Positions 32,829-43,532 of a DNA stretch of 64,000 nucleotides are shown here, in pieces. Numbering within the stretch: the stretch's first letter is position 1; every line of letters begins with the position of its first letter. This DNA is from Gossypium raimondii. Taxonomy: Eukaryota; Streptophyta; Magnoliopsida; Malvales; Malvaceae. The translations under genes and the position numbers were made by a program. The stretch is taken from assembly GCF_025698545.1 (NCBI RefSeq), contig NC_068567.1, positions 434,001-498,000 on the forward strand, in the 5' to 3' direction. A model generated the notes under the pieces. That model had not been told where the DNA came from. It searched no databases and saw only the letters and a program-made list of their open reading frames with translations.

Positions 32829-33550
32829 TGTTGTTTTGCTTGGTGCTTTTTTTTGTGAAGATCACGTTCTGAAATAAGCTGAGCTTCTCTTCTACTATCA
32901 AGTGGGTCTAAAATTGGCCAAATTATGGTTTTGGTCCTTCTATTATTTTCAAATTTGAAAATTAGTCTATGTATTTTAATTTGGTATAATTTATTCTTTG
33001 TAATCTTATTAGTTAGTTGAAATAGTTAATTGTTCTAGCAGAATTTAACCTAACTATTCTAATTAAAATGCAGATTTGATTTTTCTTAAAAATATCCCTT
33101 GAAAAAATCATGTTGAAGGATGAATTGGAATAAATATTTTTTAGAAAATCCTCATCAATATTTTAATAAAATGGTTAACTATTACTATTAGGTTAACTAA
33201 TGACATTATAAATATAGATGAATATATTATGATAAATTAAAATATGAAAAATAAATCTCATATTTGATTATAAGATAGGGACTAAAATCAAAATTTCACC
33301 TTTTAAATTTCCATTTTAGTTTGACTGCGTATACCGTTTGTATTGTGAGGCTGAAAACTTGAAAAGGATATTTAAAGTCCAATCAATTTCGACCGTACAA
33401 TCTTTTTTTTCAATAAACTCGTTTAAAATTAATATCCAATGCCTACACGTAACCAACCAAATATGATAATCGTTTGGGTAAATTATTATCATTTTTTGAT
33501 CAATGGGATAATTACAATACTTCTCTAACATTTTTATTTATATAAAAAAT

Positions 33551-34010
33551 ATGTAGGATAAAACATACGTTAGTGAACAAATATTATAAATAAATATTTA
33601 TATTTATGTAGAAAACAATAGATTTATATATATTTAAAACATCAAATTAATCTAGAAAAACAATTAAGGGAATTGAGTTTTACTAGATCTTGAGGTCTAT
33701 TTTTATAATTTCTTTAGGATAGATTCGGCCACTCATATGCTACTTGAAGAAATGTTGATCGTACGTCTCCTAGAATACAATAACAAAATGATCGCGACAA
33801 TATAGTACGATCAATGCAATGATCAAGAACAAACATTGCCTTCTTCTATTATTGAAACGTTTGTAAATTTGGAGAAAAAATTTGTTGTGTGTCTTTAAAA
33901 AATTTTACAGTATTCTTTAAGTTTTTATAGGTATTTAATATGGAGGAAATCTAGAAATTCACATGAATAAAGATACAAATTTGCATTAAAGGGACCTTTA
34001 AATCAATTTG
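33551..34010. repeat. LTR-like repeat, diverged copy
   Basis: It shares with 31182-31640 the order GATAAAACATACGTTAGTGA, GAGTTTTACTAGATCTTGAG, ATGCTACTTGAAGAAATG and TTGCATTAAAGGGACC. Another such copy is at about 44000-44465. No termini are assigned. Confidence 0.5.
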
Positions 34011-34311
34011 ATTGGAATTAAATCAAATCAAGATATTTATCATTTATATATAATTGTTGGTTAAATTATTTGAAAGAGAAGAGCTTTTAGGAATGATTTT
34101 GAACCCATTCTTAGTGCACATTTTAAATTAATAATTTAGTTGTCAAATAAATTGGTGGTTCATTTGTCATTTATGCTCTGTAATTGTCTCTTCACCTTCG
34201 TTTCGATTATAAACAAATAACCCTTTGATCCTTCCTTAAAACAATGTTTAAAAGAGTGTAAAATACAAAGTAGGAGTGATATATCTTTCTTTCTTTATGT
34301 TGTTTCACCAG

Positions 34312-35216
34312 AAAATGAAGATGAAAAGTGTATTGATATATCTTTGAACTCCCATCACTAATGTTCTAGAGAGGAATGATGCAGGAGAAGCCACAATAAT
34401 AGAGCATCTCAAGGCATAATCACTACTTAAGTGACAAAATCAGGGAGTATGGTGATAAATGTTGTGATGGGTGCATGTTGCTAATCTCGGCTTCATTCTA
34501 CTATTGCTTTCAGTGTCAATTCTTTCTTCATAAAGCTTGTGCTGAACTACCAAAGATGAAGCCTCTTTGGCATCATGGATGCCAATTTGAAACTTCAGAC
34601 AACATTTTCAAATGTGAAATTTGTTGTTTCCTTTCTAATGGCTTTGCCTACAAATGTAACGAATGTGGAGGGCATGTTTGCCTTCGTTGTGCGACACTTC
34701 GTGCTGATGCTCTAACATGTCCGGGACATGAACATATCCCCTTCTTTTCTATTATGATTTTTACGGGCAGTGTTGTGCTTGTGGTGAGGATATTAAAGTG
34801 GCATTCAACTGCAAGGATTGCAATTATTCTTTAGATCCTTATTGTATGCTACTACCAACTAGAGCTAGACACAAGTGCGATGAGCATCTTCTTGCACTCA
34901 CTTATCACAAGATAAATGATTATTTAGAACATCATTACTGTGACATTTGTGAGCAAAAAAGAGATCCAAAGAGATAGTTTTATCATTGCACAACTTGCGA
35001 CACATCTGCCCATGTGAAATGTGTTCTTGGTGAATCTGCAAAGAAGAGGATCATCCGCAGCCTCTCACATTTGTGAAGAAGATAAATTACTACCCTGAAT
35101 GCACTAAATGTGGAGAACCTTGTGAAGAGCTCTTGAATGTGCAGAACCAGAGTGTGTAGAACTATCTAGTTCACTGGAAATGTATGAAACCATATGGCTC
35201 TGAATATGGATGCTTG
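34312..35216 (+). pseudogene. DC1 gene relic, copy 1
   Basis: Starts after an acceptor-like TTTCACCAG and runs collinear with the C-terminal third of the intact DC1 genes. It encodes CCDGCMLLISASFYYCFQCQ with FFLHKACAELPKMKPLWHH, then CEICCFLSNGFAYKCNECGG, CCACGEDIKVAFNCKDCNYS and CDICEQKRDP. It is broken by an indel at about 34735 (HEHIPFF), an in-frame stop in KRDPKR-stop-FYHC at about 34974, and further indels near 35030. Its tail is split by the hAT-type element at 35217. Confidence 0.85.
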
Positions 35217-35675
35217 TAGAGGTGATCATGGGTTAGGCTACTCGGCCCGGCCCGATGGCCCGCCTGAAAACTGGGAGGGTTCGGGTAAAAATATATGCCT
35301 GAAATATGGATTTGGGCAAAAAAATGAGTCCTGTTTAGAAAACGGGTCGGGCATCGGGTAAGACTTTTTTGGCCCGGGCTCGGCCCGGCCCAAATTATAT
35401 ATTAAATATATTTATTTATTTTTAATCAAATATACTTTTTATTAAATATATATATTTTTAAACTTTTAATTCCAAATTATATATTAAATATATATTATTT
35501 TGGGTCGGGTGGGGTCGGGCCTGGCCGGGCTCGGGCTTAGCAATTTTCTTTTGGAATGGGCTTGGAAAAATTTTTAAGCCCATATTTCGGGCCAAGCCCG
35601 GGCCTAGAAAACGAGCTTAAAATTTTATCCAAACCCAGCCCAAACCCGGCCCGGCCCGACCCATGATCACCTCTA
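35217..35675. mobile_element. hAT-type MITE with 8-bp target duplication and empty paralogous site
   Basis: Terminal repeats TAGAGGTGATCATGGGT and its complement lie at both ends. Flanks GATGCTTG (35209-35216) and GATACTTG (35676-35683) are an 8-bp duplication with one mismatch. The same place in the paralogous relics reads GGATGCTTGATAGGTAGAG (36399-36417) and a close form near 45570, without the insertion. TAGAGGTG termini with an 8-bp duplication define a hAT-type element. The inside is GGCCCGG-rich plus AT, with no transposase. Confidence 0.9.
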
Positions 35676-35790
35676 GATACTTGATAGGTAGAGACTTTTA
35701 ATTGGCATTTCAGTTGTAAGTTGAAATAATGTAATTTAGCCAATTGATTGGGTTGAAACTTGTGTGGTTTGGGTTGAAACTGTAATTGAA

Positions 35791-36030
35791 TCAAATTGAC
35801 TTCAATCTATAATATTTCTTTGGTGAAACAAAAATAAAAAAAACTTTAGCAACGGTTACAGTATCAAAAAAACCATTAGCTTTATCACTATTAATGCCTG
35901 CTAATAATTTCATAGGAGTTGTTGTCAACACATTGACTCGCATCATATCAGCAGAGACCATTTTGGCAATCCTGTCAGCAACACAATTAGCTTCACTTGG
36001 GATGTGTTTAATCACCCAAAACTCTTTATT
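35791..36030 (-). pseudogene. RNase H-like fragment of a LINE, inserted in DC1 debris
   Basis: The minus-strand frame from 36015 contains IKHIPSEANCVADRIAKMV, the typical end of the plant LINE RNase H-like domain. It sits between two repeated parts of DC1 relics, so it probably arrived with the rearrangement. No reverse transcriptase part is present. Confidence 0.6.
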
Positions 36031-36376
36031 TTATAGCAGCAACTGCAAGGTTTGCAATTATTCTGTAGATCCTTACTGTATGCTACTACCAACTAGAGCC
36101 AGACACAAATGTTATGAGCATCTTCTTGCACTCAGTTATCACGAGATAAATGATTATTCAGAGCATCATTACTATAACATTTGTGAAGAGATCCGAAGAG
36201 CTGGTTTTATTATTGCACAACTTGCGACACATCAGCAAAGAAGGGAATCTTCAGCACCCTCTCACATTTGAGAAGAAGATAAATTACTACCCTGAATGCA
36301 CTAAATGTGGAGAACCATGTGAAGAGCTCGCTCTTGAATGTGCAGAACTAGAGTGCAACTATCTCGTTCACTTATG
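36031..36376 (+). pseudogene. DC1 gene relic, copy 2 (3' part only)
   Basis: Repeats the 3' part of the relic at 34312-35216: CNYSVDPYCMLLPTRARHKC, HLLALSYHEINDYSEHHY, then frameshifts, then CTKCGEPCEELALECAELEC in another frame. It begins abruptly at 36031 next to the LINE fragment, and its 3' flank repeats 35682-35776. Confidence 0.82.
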
Positions 36377-36718
36377 AAACCATATGGCTCTGAATATGGA
36401 TGCTTGATAGGTAGAGACTTTTAATTGACATTTTAGTTTAGTTGTAAGTTGAAATAATGTAATTTAGCCAATTGATTGGGTTGAAACTTGTGTGGTTTGG
36501 ATTGTTTAAGGATTGTTTTGGTCCCCTAAAAAATTGACTAGCTAATTGAGTTGACCTCTGTTTACTATAAGCGTCCCTCTGCCTCTGCCTCTAAATATCA
36601 AATGCTCTCCCACTTCCTTATCTTTATCATTCTTCACTTAGTAATCTTGTTTTCCCTTTCAATCTTTGCTCCCAAAATCAAGCTTTTTCCGTTATTTATA
36701 TTGCTTGGGGAAGGAGAA

Positions 36719-39700
36719 ATGGAGGAGTCTAACAATTATGGCCACCAACATCCCCTGCTTCTTATCTTGAATCAAGACCAGCTGATCCACAATCAAAGTG
36801 GTGTAACTCATTGCTCCAGGTGCGGGGAGGAGGTGTCTGCTCCATGTTTCTGCTGTGTGGAGCACTGTGGGTTTTATCTTCACAAGGTACGTGCCAACGC
36901 ACCTTTGAAGCTTAATCATCCTTTTCATCCTCATCATCCTCTTGTTCTTCTGCAAGAACAACCATATTCTGACACAGGGTGTGTTTGCGATTTTTGTGAT
37001 AAAACATGTACGCAATTCATTTATCAATGCTCTTGCAAATTGGACTTTCATATTAAATGTGCTTTGTTAACATTTAATATTGCTGAGAATAATTTGAAAG
37101 AGCTTGAGCATGTTGCCCTTCAAGATGAAGAACTTAAAGATGATAGTAAGTGCTTTGGGTGTTGGGAACCATTAGCAAAGTATACACACTTTTCTCCCGA
37201 CTGTGGATTTAATTTACATGACAAATGCACCGAGCTTCCTTTCAAACTGAATCTTGAGTGCCATCGCGAACATCCTCTTGTTCTACAATTTAATAGCCAA
37301 CGGCTCTCTTGCAAGATATGCTGCCTGGTGAGAACGCGAAGAGGATTTGTTTATGGTTGTTCTCCTTGTAAGTTTGTTGTTCACATTGAATGTGCATCGC
37401 AATCACCATTGCAAGTTATTAAGAGTACAAATCATGAACATCCATTTACCTTGTTTAACGGGCACCAACATCCCCTGTTTCTTATGTTGAATCAAGAGCA
37501 GCTGATGGATAATCAAAGGGGTGTAACTGATTGCTCGAGATGTGGGGAGAAGGTGTCTGCTCCATGTTTTTGCTGTGCGGAGCACTGTGGGTTTTATCTT
37601 CATAAGGTATGTGCTGAGGCACCTTTGGAGCTTAATCAACCTTTTCATCTCAACCATCCTCTTCTTATGCAAAATGCACCTTATTCATCTGGAATGTACA
37701 TTTGCAATTTTTGCAATAAATCTGGTCACAAGTCTGTTTATCGCTGCTCTTCTTGTGAATTGGACTTCCATATTAAATGTGCTTTGTTTACATTTAATAT
37801 TGCTGAGAATAATTTGAAAGAGCTTGACCATGTTGCCCTTCAAGATGAAGAACTTGCAGATGATAGTAAGTGCTTTGGGTGTTGGGAACCATTAGCAAAG
37901 TATACACACTTTTCTCCCGACTGTGGATTTAATTTACATGAAAAATGCACCGAGCTTCCTTTCAAACTGAATCTTGAGTGCCATCGCGAACATCCTCTTG
38001 TTCTACAATTTTATAGCGAACAGCTCTCTTGCAAGATATGCTGCCTGGTGAGAACGCGAAGAGGATTTGTTTATGGTTGTTCTCCTTGTAAGTTTGGTGT
38101 TCACATTGAATGTGCATCGCAATCACCATTGCAAGTTATTAAGAGTACAAATCATGAACATCCATTTACCTTGTTTAACGGGCACCAACATCCCCTGTTT
38201 CTTATGTTGAATCAAGAGCAGCTGATGGATAATCAAAGGGGTGTAACTGATTGCTGGAGGTGTGGGGAGAAGGTGTCTGCTCCATGTTTTTGCTGTGCGG
38301 AGCACTGTGGGTTTTATCTTCATAAGGTATGTGCCGAGGCACCTTTGGAGCTTAATCACCCTTTTCATCTCAACCATCCTCTTCTTATGCAAAATGCACC
38401 TTATTCATCCGGAATGTACATTTGCAATTTTTGCAATAAATCTGGTCACAAGTCTGTTTATCGCTGCTCTTCTTGTGAATTGGACTTTCATATTAAATGT
38501 GCTTTGTTTACATTTAATATTGCTGAGAATAATTTGAAAGAGCTTGAGCATGTTGCCCTTCAACATCCATTGATTCCCACTGAAAATGGTGGTGAAAAAC
38601 TTAAAGATGTTTCTAAGTGCTTTGGGTGCCGGGAACCATTAGCAAATTATACACACTTTTCTCCTTGCCGTGGATTTAACTTACATGAGAAATGCACTGA
38701 GATTCCTTTCAAATTGAAGCATGTGTGTCATCGCAAGCATCCTCTTGTCCTACAATTTAATAGCGAACGGCTCTCTTGCAAGATATGCTGCCAGGTAACA
38801 ATGCGAAGAGGATTTGTTTATGGATGTTCTCCTTGTAAGTTTGTTGTTCACATTGACTGTGCATCACAATCACCATTACAAGTTATTAAGAGTACAAATC
38901 ATGAACATCCATTCACCTTGTTGGTGAGTCAAGTTCCATTCACATGTGATGGGTGTGGCACTGGAGGAAATCATGTTGCCTATAGATGTGGTACATGCAA
39001 CATTATAATCCATAAAAATTGCATTTCATTGCCTCGCATTATCAAAAGTAAGTGGCATGACCATCGCCTTCTTCACACATATTTCCATTACATAGAAGAT
39101 TTTAGGGTTTTGAATTGCCTAATATGCCATGATGAAGTCAACACAGAGCATGGTAGTTACTATTGTTCAAAGTGCAACGGTATATTCCATGTGAAGTGTG
39201 TAATGAAGGATAAAGATTCATATGAAATAGTAGAAAATGAAGATGAGATTGAGATGCCCATTGAAAGTTCCATCATTGTTATTGAGAGCAACGATGCTGG
39301 AGAAGCTACAAAAATAAATCATTTCAAGCATATGCATAATCTAATGTTAGGTCCCTTTGTTGGAGGATATGAAAATAGTTGCGACGGGTGTATGTTGCCA
39401 ATCTCGGATCCGTTTTACTACTGTTCAGAATGTGCTTTTTTTCTTCATAAAGCGTGTGCCGAGTTACCTAAGATGAAGAATGTTTGGCATCATGATTGCA
39501 AAGAGCCCCTAGCCCTTATTTCTGACAAAGCTTTTCTGTGTCGACGATGTTTGTACGTAACTAATGCCTTTGCTTATGAATGTTGTGGATGTGAGGGAAA
39601 AATATGTCTCCGATGTGTGATTGCTCTTACTCCTGGTGCTCGAACATGTTTGAAACATGAACACCCCCTCTTTTACTACCCAAAGCACAATGGGAAATGC

Positions 39701-40183
39701 AATGCTTGTGGTACGACTACACAGGCGGCATTCTGTTGTAAGGATTGCAATATTGTGCTACATCTTCGTTGTTTTTCACTTCCAATTACAGCGCGTCACA
39801 AATGCGATGAGCATCTTCTTTCACTCACTGATTATGATGATAACAGTTATTCAGAACATCATCACTGTGATATCTGTGAAGAAAGTCGAGATCCAAACCG
39901 TTGGTTTTATAATTGTTCAACATGTGATACTTCTGCTCATGTTAATTGTGTTCTTGGACCATATCCATTCCTCAAACTCGGGAGCATTCATGAAGGAAAT
40001 GATCATCCACACCCACTCACCATTGTGAAGAAGAAGTATTACTACCCAGATTGTGAGAAATGCGGTGAGCCTTGTGTAGATGTGGCTCTTGAATGCTCAA
40101 AGTCGGAGTGCAAATATATTGTCCACTGGAATTGTGTAACACCCGTTCATCCATGGAGTTTTTGGGCGTGGTACAGGAGGTAA
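36719..40183 (+). CDS. DC1 domain protein, gene 1 (three 240-residue units)
   Basis: Cys/His-rich plant DC1 protein, 1154 aa, no intron needed. DC1 modules are C1-like zinc-binding folds; family members have been linked to hormone and defence responses, but biochemical function is largely unknown. Start chosen at the ATG of MEESNNYGHQHPLL because all paralogues share it, although the frame is open from 36551. Residues 9-248, 249-488 and 489 to about 735 are three copies of a four-module unit: CSRC...HCGFYLHKVC, CDFC...LDFHIKC, CFGC...CGFNLHDKC, CKIC...CKFVVHIEC. Seven more modules follow, including CDGC...IIIHKNC, CLIC...IFHVKC and CDGC...FFLHKAC, plus an acidic linker (ENEDEIEMPIES). That is about 19 modules; the other genes have about 15. 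The first unit has HKVR for HKVC, losing one ligand. A hydrophobic tail frame lies downstream (40225-40329). An AATAAA-like signal is near 40328. Confidence 0.9.
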   Translation: MEESNNYGHQHPLLLILNQDQLIHNQSGVTHCSRCGEEVSAPCFCCVEHCGFYLHKVRANAPLKLNHPFHPHHPLVLLQEQPYSDTGCVCDFCDKTCTQFIYQCSCKLDFHIKCALLTFNIAENNLKELEHVALQDEELKDDSKCFGCWEPLAKYTHFSPDCGFNLHDKCTELPFKLNLECHREHPLVLQFNSQRLSCKICCLVRTRRGFVYGCSPCKFVVHIECASQSPLQVIKSTNHEHPFTLFNGHQHPLFLMLNQEQLMDNQRGVTDCSRCGEKVSAPCFCCAEHCGFYLHKVCAEAPLELNQPFHLNHPLLMQNAPYSSGMYICNFCNKSGHKSVYRCSSCELDFHIKCALFTFNIAENNLKELDHVALQDEELADDSKCFGCWEPLAKYTHFSPDCGFNLHEKCTELPFKLNLECHREHPLVLQFYSEQLSCKICCLVRTRRGFVYGCSPCKFGVHIECASQSPLQVIKSTNHEHPFTLFNGHQHPLFLMLNQEQLMDNQRGVTDCWRCGEKVSAPCFCCAEHCGFYLHKVCAEAPLELNHPFHLNHPLLMQNAPYSSGMYICNFCNKSGHKSVYRCSSCELDFHIKCALFTFNIAENNLKELEHVALQHPLIPTENGGEKLKDVSKCFGCREPLANYTHFSPCRGFNLHEKCTEIPFKLKHVCHRKHPLVLQFNSERLSCKICCQVTMRRGFVYGCSPCKFVVHIDCASQSPLQVIKSTNHEHPFTLLVSQVPFTCDGCGTGGNHVAYRCGTCNIIIHKNCISLPRIIKSKWHDHRLLHTYFHYIEDFRVLNCLICHDEVNTEHGSYYCSKCNGIFHVKCVMKDKDSYEIVENEDEIEMPIESSIIVIESNDAGEATKINHFKHMHNLMLGPFVGGYENSCDGCMLPISDPFYYCSECAFFLHKACAELPKMKNVWHHDCKEPLALISDKAFLCRRCLYVTNAFAYECCGCEGKICLRCVIALTPGARTCLKHEHPLFYYPKHNGKCNACGTTTQAAFCCKDCNIVLHLRCFSLPITARHKCDEHLLSLTDYDDNSYSEHHHCDICEESRDPNRWFYNCSTCDTSAHVNCVLGPYPFLKLGSIHEGNDHPHPLTIVKKKYYYPDCEKCGEPCVDVALECSKSECKYIVHWNCVTPVHPWSFWAWYRR
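37463..38182 (+). repeat. Extra in-register 720-bp unit inside DC1 gene 1
   Basis: Positions 37463, 38183 and the equivalent 36743 start the same HQHPL segment exactly 720 bases apart. The first ~400 bases of this unit resemble the next unit (38183 on), while the last ~300 (from 37860) resemble the previous one (37140 on). The unit is therefore a hybrid, as expected from unequal crossing-over between units. Genes 2, 3 and 4 lack it. Confidence 0.88.
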
Positions 40184-41096
40184 TTCAGATGTAATCATAT
40201 TTGAAATCTGCCACTTCATTTGCAGGAAAACTCAAGACTGGAAAACAGGGTTTGATCTTTGCCTTGTTACTTGTGATATTAGTTATTGTTGTAACTGTAA
40301 TTTGGTTTTCTCGACTTTTTAAGTTATAAATAAATGTCATGTAAAAATCTGAGCTGAAACTTGTGAGGTTTGATTGTTGATTTTAGAATTACTTGTGAGG
40401 TTTGCCGAAACGTTGCTAGATGCTTCTCTTTGTTTTTATATATAAGCTTTTTCTGAAATTACTTAGCTCAATGTATTAGATAAAGTAAGAAGGAGCTGTC
40501 TCCTTCAAAAAACCAAACATGTCTTTTAATGATATATTTCGCATACTAAAATTTTATTGCGCAATTTATGAAGCTTCATCGTAACTTAACCCTATTATTG
40601 CCTAAGCAAATAATTTTGAAAACAAAAGATTCAACAGCCTAAACTGAAATTACTACAGTCCCAAATAAAATTGAAGGATTAGCTTTTTTTTTTCCCCATA
40701 AAAACTATATATTAAGACAAAAAGGAAAATGCAAAGTCGAGAAAGGTCATCATCCACACAATTTCACAACAGCTCAAACCAGTAATCAATGGAAGGAGTG
40801 ATTATGGCCCAAACACTGCAACAGCTTAACCAAGAATGACAATAAACATGGATACCATCTGCCAGCTTCTACTTTGAGATTCCAATCCCCACACCTAATG
40901 TTTTAGCTATTTTCCCATCTCTTTTTTACTCTCTTATATCACAACCTTGTATCTAATTTCCTTACTGTCTTGTCTGGGATGGTGTTGGAGTTTTAGAGAA
41001 GTTGAGAGAACAAAATACAGAGAAAACAAAGAACAATACTTATCAGAATTTATTTTTTTTTTGACTGCTATCAAATTTTCTCATATGCTTTTACTA
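40184..41096. other. 3' flank of DC1 gene 1
   Basis: Contains the hydrophobic tail frame (40225-40329), the probable 3' UTR, and from 40640 a stretch shared with the flanks of genes 2 and 3 (TAAACTGAAATTACTACAGT, ACAGCTCAAACCAGTAATCA, TAGAGAAGTTGAGAGAACAA). The last part (about 40900-41090) is the U5/R-like part of the LTR found more fully at 50500-50945. Confidence 0.6.
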
Positions 41097-41099
41097 GAG

Positions 41100-41599
41100 T
41101 TTTGAAAATCTAGAAATAGATAAGAGAATCGAGTTTTACTAGATGTTGAGGCCTATTTTCACATTTTTGATTCAGCTGCTCCTATGCTACTTGAAAAAAT
41201 GTTTCGTTTGTCTCTCACGATACAACAACAAGATCATCGAAGCAGTAGCACCTCTATAGTGATCAACGAACAAACCTTGACTTCTTCTATCACTGAAACA
41301 TTTAAAAATTTGGAGTGAAAAAGAAAGAATGTTGAGAGTGAAATAAATTTGTTGTGTGTCTAAAGAATTCTAAATATACAAATCTGCATTAAAGGAGTCT
41401 TTTGTCCTTTTAAAGGAGATTTATACGTCAAGCAAGTACGCACCCAACCCCAGTGAATTTGGATTCGCACCCTTGCTATGCATGAGGGAGAATATTAATT
41501 TAGCGCTTTAATAATTACTAAATTGGCTTACATATATATACAAGTTTCACACTTGAGTTCCAATCAATGTGAGACTAATACTTTTCATTTTCCTCAACA
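41100..41599. mobile_element. Truncated LTR, same family as 31182-31900
   Basis: Collinear with 31330-31900 (GAGTTTTACTAGATGTTGAG to TTTTCCTCAACA), but lacking the 5' ~150 bp and a block around 41420. It precedes the unrecognised gene relic just as the copy at 31 kb does. Confidence 0.55.
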
Positions 41600-41734
41600 T
41601 AATTTACAAATAGTTTACATTGAGCATAAATTTCGTATCCATCACTTAAACATTTTGAGTATATAATATATCGTTATAAAGGTATCATGAAGTAGAATAT
41701 AAAACCATAATTTTATGATTCAACTCTCCATTTT

Positions 41735-41985
41735 TATCAATCGTTAATATGCCTCAAAGTTTTCAAAAATTACATTTTTTTCCAACACACTTCAGCGAAA
41801 GGAACCAGAGGACAGTCGATACGAAGTTGTTACCCAAATTAGATGAACAGTATGCCAACGGATCGGAGATTGCTGGAGATGTTTTATATCGTAGGATTCT
41901 ACCGCATGTGGCTGCAGTGCAAAGGAATCAATGGAGTTTTTGGGTAATGGGGGTTACCATGTTTAAACATTTGACAGTCCTTTAA
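41735..41985 (+). pseudogene. Unrecognised gene relic, second copy of the 3' exon
   Basis: Open from 41749: FPTHFSERNQRTVDTKLLPK, LDEQYANGSEIAGDVLYRRI, LPHVAAVQRNQWSFWVM. It is more complete than the copy at 32033-32240. No family is recognised. The upstream exons are absent here. Confidence 0.5.
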
Positions 41986-42473
41986 AATAAGTCAAATCCC
42001 TATCCTATTTGTAAAGGATGTTATGTTAAAAACATTTTTCCAGGCTTCTTTATTTACTGGCATCATCATCACCTACCCCTAGGAGATCAATGTTGTTGCT
42101 TGTTTTCAGATTGCAAATCAAAGCTAACCTCTCAAACTTACAGAATTCAATGTTTTTTACAACAAAAAGAAATTGGATCAAAACTCTATCCTTCCATCCA
42201 ATTTCAATACAATTCGGTTTATATAAGTAAGCTTCAATACAAGCTTAATGTAACTTCACCAACTCCGATTACAACTCGTTGATTTTTATCAACTAGTACT
42301 TGGAAACTGAAATTGAAAAAGTAACAGCACTGTCCATTATTATTGAATCCAAACTAATTAATTCTGTCCATTTTATAATGTATGATCTTCTCTGTTTGCA
42401 CCGTCCAGTAACTTAAATAAAAACTTTCGAATAGTTCAATGAACATTTTATAACTGTAGTTGAATGAATCCGT

Positions 42474-42725
42474 AACTTATAGCGCCTGGAGTGTATGGGC
42501 CGAAGATTTCTGAACTTCGGCCCGTCATCAAAAGACGCATATAAGGATCACATGGTAAGTAAAGATTCTTCACGAGAATGTCTTTGGAATCTCCGGTGAC
42601 CTTCAGTTTTAGATTCTCGTCGACGATGACCACCATGTCTGATTCTTTTGGAAACCCGGAAACATAATCCTTGAATATCACCTTTTTGTTGCTCACCACT
42701 GCATTTCTCACTACCATCCGCCATT
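42474..42725 (-). pseudogene. 2-alkenal reductase exon 1 relic, copy 2
   Basis: Full-length exon 1 match (MADG... to EIFGPYTPGAI) with the same 2-base deletion after codon 7 as the relic at 32615-32828. After the deletion the remaining frame reads NAVVSNKKVIFKDYVSGFPK. It lacks the ~25-base deletion of the other relic, so the two share an ancestor that already had the 2-base loss. No other exons. Confidence 0.88.
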
Positions 42726-43524
42726 GTTGTTTTGCTTGGTGCTTTTGTTTTTTTCTCTATGGTGAAGATCACGTTCTGAAATAAGCTGAACTTCTCTCTA
42801 TTATCAGGTGGGTCTAAAATTGGCCAAATTGTGGTTTTGGTCCTTCTATTATTTTCAATTTTGAAAATTAATCTATGTATTTTAATTTGGTATAATTTAA
42901 TCTTCGTAATCTTATTAGTTAGTTAAAATAGTTAACTATATACTATTGGTCTCTGTACTTTCGTGCTGTTTGAACTTTGAAATTTCAATCCTAATCAAAA
43001 TGGTATTTACTAAATTATGATATTTTCTAAAGTTTATATGGCAAACATATTATCAAATGTGTAATGTAATGTAGTTTGTTATTTGCACAAAATAAAAAAA
43101 ATCTTATTATTTTTAATCGTTCTAGCAGAATTTAACCTAACTATTCTAATTAAAATGCAGATTTGATTTTTCTTAAAAATATCCCTTGAAAAAATCATGT
43201 TGAAGGATGAATTGAATAAATATTTTTTAGAAAATCCTCACCAATATTTTAATAAAAATATTACTATTAGATTAACTAGTGACATTATAAATATAGATGA
43301 CTATATTATGAAAAATTAAAATATGAAAAATAAATCTCATATTTGATTATAAGATAGGGACTAAAATCAGAATTTTACCTTTTAAATTTCCATTTTAGTT
43401 TGATTGCGTATACCGTTTGTATTGTGAGGCTGAAAACTTGAAAAGGATATTTAAAGTCCAATCAATTTCGACCGTACAATCTTTTTTTTCAAGAAACTCG
43501 TTTAAAATCAATATCCAATGCGTA
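42726..43524 (-). other. Duplicated reductase upstream region
   Basis: Collinear with 32829-33450 and in part with 29993-30700. No coding region. Confidence 0.6.
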
Positions 43525-43532
43525 CACGTAGC

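Noticed and set aside
35537..35794. Minus-strand 85-residue frame
   Set aside because: It lies mainly inside the right arm of the hAT-type MITE; its Gly/Leu-rich text comes from GGCCCGG repeats.
36551..36718. N-terminal extension of 56 residues for DC1 gene 1 with a hydrophobic stretch like a signal peptide
   Set aside because: The paralogues start at the later ATG, and genes 3 and 4 lack this DNA. The extension is leader sequence that happens to be open.
37403..38537. Frames of about 90 residues on both strands within the DC1 genes
   Set aside because: Shadow frames repeated with each 720-bp unit. The long in-frame DC1 protein explains the sequence.
40180..40225. A GT...AG segment of 46 bases right at the DC1 gene 1 stop codon, which could be an intron leading to a tail exon
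   Set aside because: It is shorter than plant introns normally are. Splicing it joins the DC1 frame to RKTQDWKTGFDL rather than to the hydrophobic frame, and the same splice gives an immediate stop in gene 2.
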